64,000 nt of DNA from NCBI RefSeq assembly GCF_002993975.1, contig NZ_POSO01000002.1:62232-126231 (forward strand), read 5' to 3'. Under the pieces are notes generated by a model. That model had not been told where the DNA came from and did not search any database. It saw only the letters and a program-made list of their open reading frames with translations. The position numbers and the translations under genes are program-made. The DNA is from Apilactobacillus micheneri (GTDB lineage: Bacteria > Bacillota > Bacilli > Lactobacillales > Lactobacillaceae). Shown piece by piece: positions 1 to 12,800 of the stretch. Positions within the stretch are counted from its first letter, which is position 1, and each line of letters starts with the position of its first letter.

Positions 1-3000
1 CATTCAATCCATTGTTATATCCATTGTAAGCACCTTCATAAGCATCAATATATGCTTGGCGTGCAGTTGATGGAACATCTTTAGCACCACTAAAGATTTG
101 ATTTTCATCAAACTTACCATTATTAGGTTTGTTCTTACCACTTTGAGCATCAGCTAAACCATTCTTGATGGCTTGTTGAGCAGCATTAAATCCAGCATTA
201 ACTTGATCTTGATTTTGGCTACCAGAAGCAGTAGGAGCTTGTTTAGCACCTGCAATAGCTGCATTAGCTCCGGCACTAATAGATTTAGCTTGATTATAGC
301 CATCAGTGTATTCTTTTGAAGATCCTTCAGGAGCGTTTGCATTATTAGCATTGCTTGGCTTCATTGCATCAGCATAACCTTGGCTAGCGTTACCTTTAGC
401 TTCATCATATAGTGCTTTAGCTGAAGGAGTTGTAATATCACTAGGATATTGTCCATTAGGAATATTAGTGTTTCCACCATCTTTACCTAATGCATCATTT
501 TCACCTTCACCCATAGCAGCTCTGTTTTGGTTATATGCCATATTATAAGCATTCTTATAGTTAGAATCTTTACCGCTATTATCAGATGGCTTGTTAGCTT
601 TAGCATCAGCAAATGCTTGAGCAGCTGCTCTGTATGCTTCTTGTGAAGTAGGATCAGTTATATCTTTTCCATCAGAGCCTGTGATTGGACTATCACTAAC
701 ACTTGGGTTGGACTTACTTTGAGCAGCTTTATAACCTGCACTTGCAGCTGAAGCATTATTAAATCCATTCTTGTAAGCGTTAAAGTTAGAATCAGCATTA
801 CCCTTATCAGAATCATTCTTATAAGGATTATTGTCGTCACTATATGTTGATGGATTTGTAGCTAAGCCAGCAGCATAACCTTGTTGTTCAGCAAAAGCAT
901 TATTGTGTGCTTTATCACCAATACCATTATTATTATCACTGCTATGCTTACCATTAATAACAGATGGATTGTTTAATGAATTACCCTTAGTTTGATCAAA
1001 GAAATCATTAGTTCCATCTTGTCTAGATTTTTGCATATCACCATAAGCTTTATTATAAGCTTGTTGATAATCAGATGACTTACCAACATTACTATTAGCT
1101 GGGCTACCGTTTGATCCATCTACATAACCGGCCTTAGCACCATCATATGCATCTTGAGATTTTTTAGCATTTTCAGATGCTTGTTGACTACTACTGTCAT
1201 CTTTGGGTCTATTATCTGTCTTTGTTGGATCAGAATTATTGGCATCGGTAGCAGCACCACTCATTGGTGAATTATTACCAGAGTTTGTTGGTAATGATTT
1301 AGATGCATTCTTACCAGCTTTGTATGATGAAGCATTATTGGAATAGTCGCTTGGAACATCATCATTACCAGACTTATCATTCAATCCAGCATCATATGCT
1401 TTTTGATTATCATAACCTTGATTAAATGATTGAGCATCTTGGTTACCAGCAGATGAATCAGTAGGCTTAGTATTTGTAGGTATACCATTATTCTTGTCAG
1501 ATGAATATTGTTGTGCACCCTTATTCATTTGATCAGTAGCTTCAGCATAAGCCTTAGCGTATGCACCTTGATAATTAGTAGCATCCTTACCAGTTAATGA
1601 ATTACCCTTTGAATCGGTCATACCCTTAGATGGATCAAATTGAGCTCCAGATTTAGCATCATTAAATCCTTGAAGAGCACCATTATTTTCATAGTTCCCA
1701 TCTATTGTGGAATTATTCTTACCATCTTTAACATTATTGAAGCTAGAACCTGATTTGGCAGCAGCTTGACCATCTATATAAGATTGTGATTTACCATCAT
1801 TAGATCCATTAGGATTATTAAATCCTTCATCATATGCCTTTTGATTATTATAACCTTGTGTATATAATGGATCATTTTTATTAGCTTCAGAAGGTTTTAA
1901 TTGATCACCAGTTTTACCTTGTGATTTATCATTAATATAGTCTTGAGCACCATTGGCAATATCTTGTTGAGCTCTTTGTTCTGCATCTTTGTAGAATTGA
2001 GAATTAGTATTAGGAGCACTGTTAGCTGGATTATCACTATATGATTTACCTGTATTAGCACCAGCTTGTGCACCCCAGTATGCATCTACTTCAGCTTGAT
2101 TAGATTTATCTCCTGATAATGTAGGAGCCTTTGAGCCATCATTATCTGATGTTGCGTCTTGGTAACCTTTATTAGCATAAACACCTTTAGTATATGCATC
2201 TTTATATGCATCAGAATGATTTTTGGTTTCATTATCAATTGAAGTTTTACTTTCAGGATCAGTAAGGTTTTTATTCTTAGCATCATTCAAACCATCTTTT
2301 GCAGCATTAGCACCTGTACTGTAATTCTTTCCTTCACTATTATCTTTCTTAGAATCAGTACTAGTTGAATTGCTACCATTTAGATAATCATCAGCACCTC
2401 TTTGTTGTTCACCTTGATCAAATGCATTAGTATAAACTGGATTATTAGCTTGGTCATTATTGTATTTCCCATTGTTTTGGCCATTGTTATATCCATCTTT
2501 TGAACCATTATATGCATTTTGATATGAGGCATCATATATAGAACCAGCATCAGTAGGTGTAGTGCTTCCGGATGTAGAACCACTTTTAGCATCAGAAATT
2601 CCATTCTTAGCACCTAATGCTTGAGATCTTGCGATTTCATAAATTGGTGCATAGCTATTATAAGGACTGTTTTTACCATTATCTGTGTTTCCAGATGCAC
2701 CATCAATCAATCCTTGCATAGCTTGTTGATAACCTTTTTTGTCAGGATGAGCAGTAGCATCTCTAGATCCAGCATTATAGTCATCAATTGCTTGTTTATA
2801 ACCATCTTTTACAGAAGATGCAGCTGAATTACCATCATTTTCATTTCTATTATTAGTACTTGCGTTATTACCACTTAGACCTTCTTGGTAACCTTTAACG
2901 GTATTATTATAAGCATCTGTATAGATAGATTTATTACTATCAGGAGTTATTGAAGCTGAATTCATAGGATTGCCATGTAAAGCATCATAACTACCTTGTC

Positions 3001-6000
3001 CTGCACTATGCCCTCTATCATAAGCATCTTTATCTTTTGCTGCATCCCTATTAGCAGTATTATTAGCTTGTCCACTTTCATAACCTAATTGAGTACTATC
3101 ATAAGAATTGCTGTAATCATTATAGTCATAATCTTTACTCAAATCACTTTGTGATTGTTTTGAACGATGACTATTCATATAATCTGAAGTACCTTCAGCG
3201 CTTGAAGCATCATACTTAGCCTTTTGATATCCTCTAACAAAAGAAGAAGGGATTATATTGTTATCAGATTTTGCTTTATCTATAGCGGTACCATTTATAT
3301 CATTATCTTGTTTATTGTTGTTTTTATAATAATCATAACCAGCTTGTGTACTATCATAAGAATTCTTATAGTCTACAGAGTTATCAAACAATGAATCATT
3401 TTTAGCATCTGAAGATGAAGATTGTGAATCACTAATTCCATTGTTCATACCATTTATAACATCAGAATTAGATACATTAGTAGGATAAGCAACCTTTGAA
3501 TTATCAATAGTATTACTGTATTTTACAACATCGCCTTGATTATCCACAAAAGCAACCATATTGTTTCCAGAAATACCATAAGTAAGTCTCAATCCAACAA
3601 CATTTGCATTATTAGCTTTATCTTCAGGAATAGTTATAGTAAATTTGTATGGACCGTCACTATTTGCATTATCTATCTTAGTAACAACAACATTTTGATT
3701 TGTTAATTTAGAATAATCAGGAACATTATTATCTGTACTATTTGTATGATCTGTTGATGCAATAATATTTAGTGGATTAGCATCATTACTTGCATTTTTA
3801 ACATTTGCAACACCATTTATAGTAATAGTTCCATCGCTATTCTTTGTTACATACATATCCTTACCACTAAAGTCTATAGTTGGGATTGAACTCATTCTTA
3901 AATCATTACGAGATAAATTTGTCCAAGTATTAGATCCACCACTGTCTGAAGTAGTATTATGATCTTTATTTCTATATTGATATTGATTGTTACCATTAAC
4001 ATTAAAAGTGTAGAACCAATTATCTAATTTTTTGTTTGCATCACCTTCATTATTACTACCATCAGGAGTAAAGCTTGGAACAGAAACATTAGAACCATAA
4101 ATACCGTTTGTAGCAAAATCTGAAGAAGAACCATTATTCTTATTAAGAATAATTCCACGTGGTCCAGCATTATCAACATTCATAGAACCGGATATTAAGC
4201 TTCTGTTAGCACTATCATTACTTAAATCACTAATGATAACGTTACCTTGTTTGTAAACATATATTCCATTTCCAGAAATAAGGGAAGTTGTATTAGAAGA
4301 ATTATTTAATTTTGTTTGTAATACACCATTATTATAAACGTTAATATTACCACTATTGCTTATCAAATTATTACTGGTATTTCCTGAATACTCTACATTT
4401 AAAACACCACCATCAATATTTATAGATCCGGTATTAGAAATAGCATATCCAGAATTGTTCTTGGCTGGAACGATATTTAAATTAGCACCCTTATTAATAT
4501 TTAAAGAAGGATTCCCACTACCACTACGAATATCAATAGCTTGATATCCATTACCAGGCATTAAAGTCATATTTGAATTTTGTCCTAAAGTAACCTTTCC
4601 ACCATTATAGACACCAATCATTTCTGTTCCTTTAGCAAAATCAGTGTCACCAAAATAATTTGACCCTGGTTTTAATGTCATGTTACTTACTTCAAGATTT
4701 TCTTGATCCCAATTATTTGTGTATACTTTATTATGAAAAGGAGAATTATAATACTGAACTAGAGTAATATTATTGTTACCACTAAATGTCGCATCTGTGT
4801 TTTGAGCACTCAATAATTGAACTCCAACATAATTGATATTATTGTAGTTTACAATTCTACCGTCAACTTTAGCACCATCTGTAAATCCAAATGGTCCATA
4901 ATATCCTCCTCCATATATAGTTTTAAAATTATTAATATTCAAGGAGCTAATATTAGTACCTTTAGAATCATATTCTACTCCGGCTAAATCAGCAATATGA
5001 TTTTGTCCATCTATATTGATAGATTTAACATTTTTATTGTTCATATTCACACGAGATTCAGTCTGATTGATTTTTCCGTAAATAGGGTCACTAACTTGAT
5101 ATAAATCAATATCATTAATTAAACGAATATTACTAGAATCTTTACTGTCATTGTTCATCGCCGTATCAAATTGTTGCCCATTTGATACAAACATAGTTCC
5201 AGAATTTATTTTATTTAATGCATCATTATAACCAATATTAAAACTATCATTTGTACTGTCCGAATTATTTGAAATTGTTCTATTTACACTGGTATCACTA
5301 GGCCATTGTTGTACAATAGCTTTTTGTGCACCCATATAACCATTATAATAAGAACTATTATTATCAGGATGATTATCTAAATAAGTATCACTATCAGTTT
5401 TAGAACCCTTTTGTGAATCATAAGTAGTACCTTTCCATTTACCTGATTCATAATCTAATGCAGCTTGATTTGCTAAGAAATAGTTATAACCATAAGCATA
5501 AATATCAGCGTCAACACCATTTAAAGTTCTACCATTTTGTGTACTAATATTACTTGAATTTGTAGCACTTACGCTACTATCACTAGGAACATTAACAGTA
5601 CCATTTTGTACACTATAATTAGTACTAGTTCCATTGCTAGTACCATTAAACTTATTTTTTAAATATTTATCATAGTTTTGTGTACTTTGACTTGCACTAT
5701 CTGGATTATCTGCTCCTCCAGACTTATTAGTGGAATCATAAGTATCACTATTGCCTGTTGGAACTCCCGTTTGATTGTTATAGTTATTAGATTTATCAGT
5801 AGGATCAGCTTGATTTCCACTAGCAGTCTTATTATCCTTAGAATTATCAGTGTCATTATCATTCTTATTTTGAACAGTATTATTATATGATGTATAGTCT
5901 TTGTCGCTAGTACCTTTGTTTGAAGTATCAGTATTATACTTAGTCTTAGCAGCTTTAGCTCCTTGATTAGAATCATCATAATATTGCTTTGAAGTTTGGT

Positions 6001-6511
6001 CTGTATACTTACCAGAATTATCAGTATTATTAGCTACATCACTAGCACCATCTCTTATGGCATCTTGATACTGTGTAGCTAAAGATTGACCAGCTTTGTA
6101 GTCAGAATTGTCCTTTGTTTGATCATCAGTCTTATTATTTAATTTATCATTAAATCCTTTTGAATTATTATTGTATTGTTGACTTTGATTATCATTATTA
6201 GTGGCTTGTTTACCATTTTGATAATCAGAATTAACCTTGTTATTATCAGAATTAGTAGACTTACTATCACCATTTGTAGTTGAAGGTTGTCCTGATGAAT
6301 CTCCATCACTAACTGGTTGTGGTTGTGCACCACCTTGTGGTGTATCAGCATGAGCAACCACACTTGGTTGGTTCATATTTAAGGTTCCACTAACTGCGAA
6401 ACCACCTAAAACAGCTAATGAAGCAACAGATACAACAACCCATTGTTTCTTAACCTTTTTCATTATTTTCTTATCATTTACTTTATTAAATTGCTGTTTA
6501 TTATATTGCAA
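1..6511 (-). CDS. Giant repeat-rich surface adhesin, partial (C-terminus outside window)
   Basis: The frame is open from 6511 to the left edge, about 2,170 codons with no stop. The start is a TTG at 6511. An in-frame TAG lies 18 nt upstream, AGGAG sits 10 nt before the TTG, and the first residues (MQYNKQQFNKVNDKK) match the ATG starts of the two neighbouring giants. A KxYKxGKxW-like signal peptide ends near residue 55 (AHA-DT). Then comes an Asn/Ser/Asp-rich spacer. A pectate-lyase-like adhesive region runs from about nt 5200 to 3500 (FVSNGQQFD, NIRLINDIDL, IDGQNHIADL, NFKTIYGGGYYGPFGF). From about nt 3490 to the edge there are YxxGYxxA-type repeats with very few hydrophobic residues. The role, surface adhesion or matrix, is inferred from architecture. 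The basic C-terminus seen in the other two giants is expected beyond the edge. Confidence 0.85.
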   Translation of the reverse strand, partial: MQYNKQQFNKVNDKKIMKKVKKQWVVVSVASLAVLGGFAVSGTLNMNQPSVVAHADTPQGGAQPQPVSDGDSSGQPSTTNGDSKSTNSDNNKVNSDYQNGKQATNNDNQSQQYNNNSKGFNDKLNNKTDDQTKDNSDYKAGQSLATQYQDAIRDGASDVANNTDNSGKYTDQTSKQYYDDSNQGAKAAKTKYNTDTSNKGTSDKDYTSYNNTVQNKNDNDTDNSKDNKTASGNQADPTDKSNNYNNQTGVPTGNSDTYDSTNKSGGADNPDSASQSTQNYDKYLKNKFNGTSNGTSTNYSVQNGTVNVPSDSSVSATNSSNISTQNGRTLNGVDADIYAYGYNYFLANQAALDYESGKWKGTTYDSQKGSKTDSDTYLDNHPDNNSSYYNGYMGAQKAIVQQWPSDTSVNRTISNNSDSTNDSFNIGYNDALNKINSGTMFVSNGQQFDTAMNNDSKDSSNIRLINDIDLYQVSDPIYGKINQTESRVNMNNKNVKSINIDGQNHIADLAGVEYDSKGTNISSLNINNFKTIYGGGYYGPFGFTDGAKVDGRIVNYNNINYVGVQLLSAQNTDATFSGNNNITLVQYYNSPFHNKVYTNNWDQENLEVSNMTLKPGSNYFGDTDFAKGTEMIGVYNGGKVTLGQNSNMTLMPGNGYQAIDIRSGSGNPSLNINKGANLNIVPAKNNSGYAISNTGSINIDGGVLNVEYSGNTSNNLISNSGNINVYNNGVLQTKLNNSSNTTSLISGNGIYVYKQGNVIISDLSNDSANRSLISGSMNVDNAGPRGIILNKNNGSSSDFATNGIYGSNVSVPSFTPDGSNNEGDANKKLDNWFYTFNVNGNNQYQYRNKDHNTTSDSGGSNTWTNLSRNDLRMSSIPTIDFSGKDMYVTKNSDGTITINGVANVKNASNDANPLNIIASTDHTNSTDNNVPDYSKLTNQNVVVTKIDNANSDGPYKFTITIPEDKANNANVVGLRLTYGISGNNMVAFVDNQGDVVKYSNTIDNSKVAYPTNVSNSDVINGMNNGISDSQSSSSDAKNDSLFDNSVDYKNSYDSTQAGYDYYKNNNKQDNDINGTAIDKAKSDNNIIPSSFVRGYQKAKYDASSAEGTSDYMNSHRSKQSQSDLSKDYDYNDYSNSYDSTQLGYESGQANNTANRDAAKDKDAYDRGHSAGQGSYDALHGNPMNSASITPDSNKSIYTDAYNNTVKGYQEGLSGNNASTNNRNENDGNSAASSVKDGYKQAIDDYNAGSRDATAHPDKKGYQQAMQGLIDGASGNTDNGKNSPYNSYAPIYEIARSQALGAKNGISDAKSGSTSGSTTPTDAGSIYDASYQNAYNGSKDGYNNGQNNGKYNNDQANNPVYTNAFDQGEQQRGADDYLNGSNSTSTDSKKDNSEGKNYSTGANAAKDGLNDAKNKNLTDPESKTSIDNETKNHSDAYKDAYTKGVYANKGYQDATSDNDGSKAPTLSGDKSNQAEVDAYWGAQAGANTGKSYSDNPANSAPNTNSQFYKDAEQRAQQDIANGAQDYINDKSQGKTGDQLKPSEANKNDPLYTQGYNNQKAYDEGFNNPNGSNDGKSQSYIDGQAAAKSGSSFNNVKDGKNNSTIDGNYENNGALQGFNDAKSGAQFDPSKGMTDSKGNSLTGKDATNYQGAYAKAYAEATDQMNKGAQQYSSDKNNGIPTNTKPTDSSAGNQDAQSFNQGYDNQKAYDAGLNDKSGNDDVPSDYSNNASSYKAGKNASKSLPTNSGNNSPMSGAATDANNSDPTKTDNRPKDDSSSQQASENAKKSQDAYDGAKAGYVDGSNGSPANSNVGKSSDYQQAYNKAYGDMQKSRQDGTNDFFDQTKGNSLNNPSVINGKHSSDNNNGIGDKAHNNAFAEQQGYAAGLATNPSTYSDDNNPYKNDSDKGNADSNFNAYKNGFNNASAASAGYKAAQSKSNPSVSDSPITGSDGKDITDPTSQEAYRAAAQAFADAKANKPSDNSGKDSNYKNAYNMAYNQNRAAMGEGENDALGKDGGNTNIPNGQYPSDITTPSAKALYDEAKGNASQGYADAMKPSNANNANAPEGSSKEYTDGYNQAKSISAGANAAIAGAKQAPTASGSQNQDQVNAGFNAAQQAIKNGLADAQSGKNKPNNGKFDENQIFSGAKDVPSTARQAYIDAYEGAYNGYNNGLN

Positions 6512-6774
6512 ATTAACGACACTCCTGTTCTATAAATGAATTTTCGTAATATCCAAACATGATATTATGTATAAATCAATAATCACGTTTAAATACTATT
6601 TATAATCTTGTTACTAGTCGTAGGAAAAACCTACACGTATAAAGTAACACTATTGCGGGGCTTAGTACACACATTTGCTTAATTTTTTGTGAATAAATTC
6701 ATCCCACTTTCATATAAATAGTAATGATATTTTATAAAAGATACATATTCATTTCAATTAATTTATACTGACGT

Positions 6775-6812
6775 AAACAAAAAAGTGATTAGAAATTTTT
6801 CTAATCACTTTT
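6775..6812 (-). terminator. Rho-independent terminator of the second giant gene
   Basis: A 12-bp perfect stem (6781-6792 with 6801-6812) with an 8-nt loop lies just past the stop codon at 6830. On the minus strand it is followed by a T run. It isolates the second giant gene from the first. Confidence 0.85.
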
Positions 6813-6829
6813 TCATCTATAAATGTTCA

Positions 6830-9800
6830 CTAACCAACTTTTTTAACAATCGTCTTATTGCTTGATAGATATCTGCCATGTCCTAGATAAAATCTAGTGA
6901 TATGACCGACTTTTTCAACACTTTTAATGTTAATAATTTTACCGGTTCTTAGGTATCTAACCTCACTATTATGATTAAAATGCTTACTATTATAGATGTA
7001 AGTTCCACGTTCACGAATGACCTTAACTTTTAGATTGTGCTTGATTGCATTATGTCTGTAATACAAATCAGCAATTGATGAATGAGCAGCGCTAATCCAT
7101 CCACCCTTCACTCTAAAGATCAAGTGTCCTGCAGGTGTAAATCCATAACCACGGACTTTAAATTCATGACGATTACGAAGCAATGTTTTTGTATATTCAG
7201 CATTCCTAGTCCTTGCGGTTAAGCTAGGTTCATTATGACGATATATCTTCTTTAAGTTATATACATAACGAGGAATATGCAATCTCAAAGCTTTTACATA
7301 AGCTTTCATATAAGCATGTTTATAAACTCTAGAAAAACCTCTCAACTTAGCAGGTGAATCTAGATGCATCCCATGCTTATACCCTTCATGGCTAGCATAC
7401 TTAATCTCAAATGCCTTGCGTTGATTCTTACGATCTTGCTTCAAAGAACGACGATTAATCTTATGATTATCCTTACGAGCCTTCATATAATTACTATTAC
7501 CGTTATTATATGCTTGCTTATAAGCCTTTTGATAACTAGGATTCATATTATCATTATTATATGGTTCGCCTTTAGTTCCATTTTCATAAGCATTATAACC
7601 ATCGTTATAAGCATAACTACCGTTATCGGCGCGAGGATCATCATGACTAGCGTCGCTAGCACCTTTTTGATAATCTTTAGCTGCTTGATAACCAGTATTA
7701 TAACTATCATCATTAGGCGCAGCTTTTGGACGATTATTCATCCCATCATCAAAACCTTGTTTAGCACGATCATAGCCTTTCTTATAAGAAGGATTATCAC
7801 TATTATCAGGATAACCATTAATGAAGGCCTTGCTACCTTGTTTTTCTTCATTTTGGGCAGCGGCTTCCTGATCAGCATTGGAATGATCATTAGCTCCAGC
7901 TTGGTTAGCAATCACATTGGCTTTCGCAGCTGGACTAGTCTTATCACCTTTTTGCCCAGCAGCATATGATTTTTGTGCATTTTGATAAGCATTATTAGCA
8001 TTGGAATCATTTGCATATTTATTAGCAGCGTTGGTATTACCATTTTGCGCATCATGAATCCCATCACGAGTGGCTTGACCAGCTTTATTAGCCTCAGGAC
8101 TATTTGTAGCATTCTTGCTAGTGGTATCACCATTCAAGCCTGATTGATAGGCTTGTTTGGCTTTTTGATAAGCATCAGTAGCTGTCTTATTACCTTTATA
8201 TTTAGGAGCTGAACTATTACTACCTTGTTCAGCATCATGAATCCCATCGCGAGTGGCTTGCCCAGCTGCATTAGCTTCCGCATTAGCCTTAGCATTGTCG
8301 CTAGTAGTATCACCATTCAACCCCGCTTGATAGGCCTTTTTAGCATTTTGATAAGCATTAGCGGCTGCTGGATCATGCTGATATTTATCAGCTGAATCGC
8401 TGTTATCATGAATGGCATCATTAATGCCGTCACGAGCTGCTTGGCCGGCTTCATTAGCGATTGGATCTGCTTTAGCATTCGAAGTATCATTATCACCATT
8501 GGTACCATCATTATATGCATTCTTAGCATTACTATATGCCGCTATAGCAATTGAATTATGGTTATAATCAGCTGCGTGCTTTTGACCAGTTTGCGCATCA
8601 ATAATGCCTTGATGTTCAGCCTGACCACTTTGATAGGCAATGGTATCTTTATTTTGACCATTATTTTGCATTCCATTTTTGGCATTGTCATATGCATTAT
8701 GATAATCAGTGTTTTGACTGTACTGTGATGCATCTGGATGACCAGTAATAGCATCATGAATTCCTTGTTTTGTATTCATCCCAGCATTATTAGCAATAGG
8801 ATTCAATTGAGCATCAGTTTTATCTTGACTAGTAGTATTATTATCTAAGCCCGCTTGATATGCCTTTTGCGCATTATCGTATGCAGTTGTATCAAAATTA
8901 TTATCAGTTGGTGGCGTATGTTTACCAATCGTTGCATCAGCGATACCTGCCTTAGCCGCACTTCCAGCACGATAAGAAACACTATTATGATCGATATCTT
9001 CAGCCGCATTGTCACTACCGGTTAATCCGGCAATATAATCATTTTTAGCCCTACTATAAATAAGCGCTTTAGTAGGCTGACCGTTATAAACAGTATCTCC
9101 ATTCGATTTAGTATCACCATTATTAGCATCATCAATAGCTTGCTTAGTAGCATTCCCAATATCATATGCTAATTGATGACTTTTATAGAATGCTGATTCT
9201 CCACTATTTTTCATACCATCTCTAGTGGCTTGATATGCTGCATTATGATTAGTTTTATCGTCAGATGGATCTTTCAAAGCCTTACGAACACCCTCATCAT
9301 CAGATCTTCCAGTTTGATATGCGATACCATTATTTTCGCTTGGTTGGCCATAGCTTTCATTACCATTAACATAATCGTTTTGAGCTTTATTATAAGCAGC
9401 TTGTTGTGTTGGATTGGTGTAAGAATCATCAGTAATATCACCCTTTTGCGCATCCATAACTCCTTTTTTAGCAGCTTGACCGGCTTGATAAGCTTGACTT
9501 TGACCGTTACCAGAACTATCAGCAGGTGCATTATAACCACTTATATAATCCGTTTTTGCATTATTATAGGCATCAATTTGACTACCAGTATATTTTTGAG
9601 CGGTTTGATTGGGATTCTTTGGATCATCTGCTTTATATTCATTGCCATCAGATTCATCATTAATTCCAGCAGCCATAGCATTAGCATCATCTTTAGCAGT
9701 AACACCTTGTTGATAGCCTTTACTATTAGGGTTGATATTACTACCAGAATTATCAATAGTATTACCATTAACTCCATCACTATAGTCTTTCTTAGCTTGG

Positions 9801-12800
9801 TCATATGCTTGTTTTTGCGTACTATTATAGTTTTTAGAATCATTATCTGGATTGTTTGGATCATTTGCTTTAGCAGTATTCCCACTAGCTTCATCATTAA
9901 TTCCAGTATTATAAGCTTTACCAGTTTGATATGCTACATTATTGTTAGATTCACTATGTTTAGGTTGTCCATCTAAGCCATCTTTAGCATTATCATATGC
10001 TTGACTATAATCAGTTGATTGACCGTTAGTTTTGTCATGTCCATTAATGGCATCGTTAATTCCTCTGTAAGCGGCTTGACCAGCTTGATTAGCGGTTGGA
10101 TTTAATTGAGCATTCTTTTGATCATCATTAGTTAAATTATTATCTAATCCCGCATTATAAGCATTTTTAGCATTATCATATGCGGCTTTGCGATCAGATG
10201 CATCGCCATTATTTAATTGTGCAGCAGATGAATTAGTAGAATCATCAGCTGATTTTTGATTGCCGTTAGTAGCATCATAAATAGCTTGCTTAGCAGCTTG
10301 ACCTACACTATATGGTTCACTTTTACCAGGATCAGTAGGATTTTCATTATGAGTAGGTTTTCCAGCTAGTCCATCTTGATAATTATTTTGCACAATTTGG
10401 TAGATTACCTTATTTTCACCACTATATTGATTAATATTATTTGTATTTTTAGTGGCATCAATAATTGCTTTACGAGCAGTTTGTCCAGTTTGATATGAGA
10501 AATCATTATTTTCATTTGTCTTTGTCGGATTATCAAAGCCAGCTTGATAATTTGTTTGTGCATTTTTATAAACATCTGCGTTAGCTGTTGGCACATTAGT
10601 AATACCAGTAATACCGTTCACTGCATCTTCCACTGCTTGTTTTACAACTTTATCATTTTGACCATCTTTATAAGCTTTGTTTTGTACTGTATCCGGTTCA
10701 TTAGTAGCGTTCTCACTGCTATTTTGACCATCTTGATAAGCTGTAAATGCATCTTGATAAGCTTGCTTTTGAGCAGCATTCCAAATAGTTCCTGGTCTGT
10801 AGTCATTATTATAGAAACTATTAGGATTATTCTGAGCATCGGTCGCATTATTAATACCATTTTCAGCATCTTTAACGGCAGCACGTGCAGCACGCCCTTG
10901 GTTATAAGCATCCCCTTGATCATTATTTTGGGCAGTTGCGATATAAGAATCATCATTTTGATAACCGGCTTTATATGCATCACGAGCATTTTGATATGCA
11001 TCTTTAGCTACTTGAATAGCCTGACCACTTGCAGAGTACTGTGATTCAAAGTCTTTGTTACCAGCTTCATCAGTAATTCCGGCTTTAGTAGCTTCTTGCT
11101 TAGCCTTCGCATCATTTTGACCTTGAATATATGATCTATAAGCATCATCATATTCTTGTTTTTGTGGATTGGTCCATGGGAGTGCTTGGTCGTTATTGGT
11201 ATAAGCACTATCCTTGCTATTATTTTCATTTCTAGATGACCAATGTCCGCTTTCATCTTGTCCCTCAGCATCAGGGTCATTATTATACTTTCCACTAGAT
11301 GCATCTTCGATTGCCGCTTGAGCAGCACGACCTAAGTTATAGGAGCTTCCTTGGTTTTTATCAACCGCTGAGCTATCATCTTGTTGGTTAAATCCAGCTT
11401 GATAAGCTGCTTTAGCATTATTATATGCAGCTTGTTGATTATCATTGTTAGTATAATCTTTAGCATGTTCACTATTATTATTACGAGCATCGCTAACCCC
11501 ATCTTGAGTAGCATGATAAGTTGTTCCTTGATCATAAGCTAAACCTTGATTATTTTTAGCTTGATCTAAAGTTTCTGGAGTAACTGGATTATCTTTGTTA
11601 TCGTTATTAGCACCATACTTATATGCAGCATAGGCTTCTTTGTAAGCTGCTTGAGATTTATCATCAGTAGGCATGTTTTGCTGATAAGCACTTTCACTAT
11701 CAACAGATTGTTTATTATTATTCATATCTTGTACCGCTGCAGCAGTCGCAATTTGAATATTTTCACTCATGTTATAAACTTTACGTTCTTTTTGATCAAC
11801 CGTTCCAGGCTTAGGAATTTGACCATTAAAGCCATCTTTAGCTGCTTGATAGCCATTTTGATAGTTTACGTTATCAGCGTAATTTGCATCAGACTTTTTA
11901 TCAGATAGGAAGTCATCCATTCCTCGCTTAGTATCCATTCCTACTTGATTAGCAAATTGATTAGCTTTTGCATCACTGTTATCACTATTACCAGCTAGTC
12001 CAGCATTAAAGGCTCTTTTAGCATTATCATAAACTGTTCTTTGGAGTGAAGGATTATGATATTTATTTTCGCTGTCATCACCTGATTTACCATCTAGAAT
12101 CCCTTGTAATGCTGCTTGGCCGGCTTTATAACCGACACTATTAACATCTACACTACCATCATTTACTGTTATCTTACCTTCACCAGAAGCAAAGTTTTTG
12201 GCAGTTTTTTCATAAATATTACTCTGTACTGAGTTCTTTGGATAGTCAGTAGTATTCACATTAGTTTCTACATCATGAATACCATTATAAACAGCTTTCC
12301 CAAATTCATTGGCATATTTTTGTAATGGATTATCTGTATCATCAATACCTTGGTTCTTCATACCCTTAATAGTTGCTTCATAAGTTATTTTATATGATGG
12401 ACTAGTTTGATCATTTTCATCATGATTATTTAAGGCACCATAAATTCCCTTACTAGCTTCTACACCGTTTTGATATCCTACATAGTTAGATCCATTATTG
12501 TTTTGAGGCATGTGAGAATAATTTCCTTTTGCTTGATCTTGCATACCTTGGGCTACTTCTGCCCCATAATTATAAGCGGGAGCATATGCATTACTTTTAG
12601 TTGGACCTTTTTGATTGGACATTTGTTCACTAAATCCTTTTTCAAAAGCTTCATGTCCCATTTGTTCTTCTGTACTACTGTTGTTATTGGTATATGTTCC
12701 ATCAACAGTATCTTGAACGCCTTTAGCCACATCATTACCTTTTTGATAAGTTTTATTTTGAGATTGATCATTAAACATACCATTTTCATGATCCATAAAA

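Noticed and set aside
154-2613. Short minus-strand ORFs of 60-80 codons in the first 2.6 kb
   Set aside because: They are in a different frame from the continuous giant ORF and give Met/Leu/Lys/Ile-rich shadow peptides.
6620-6634. GTAGG-AAAAA-CCTAC hairpin upstream of the first giant
   Set aside because: Only a 5-bp stem without a T run. It could be a chance structure, and there is no matching copy at the other giants.
7364-7969. Plus-strand ORFs inside the giant genes (for example 7364-7969, 9230-9976, 10544-11044)
   Set aside because: They are antisense shadows of low-complexity repeats, with Ile/Ser/Thr-rich nonsense translations and no ribosome-binding sites.
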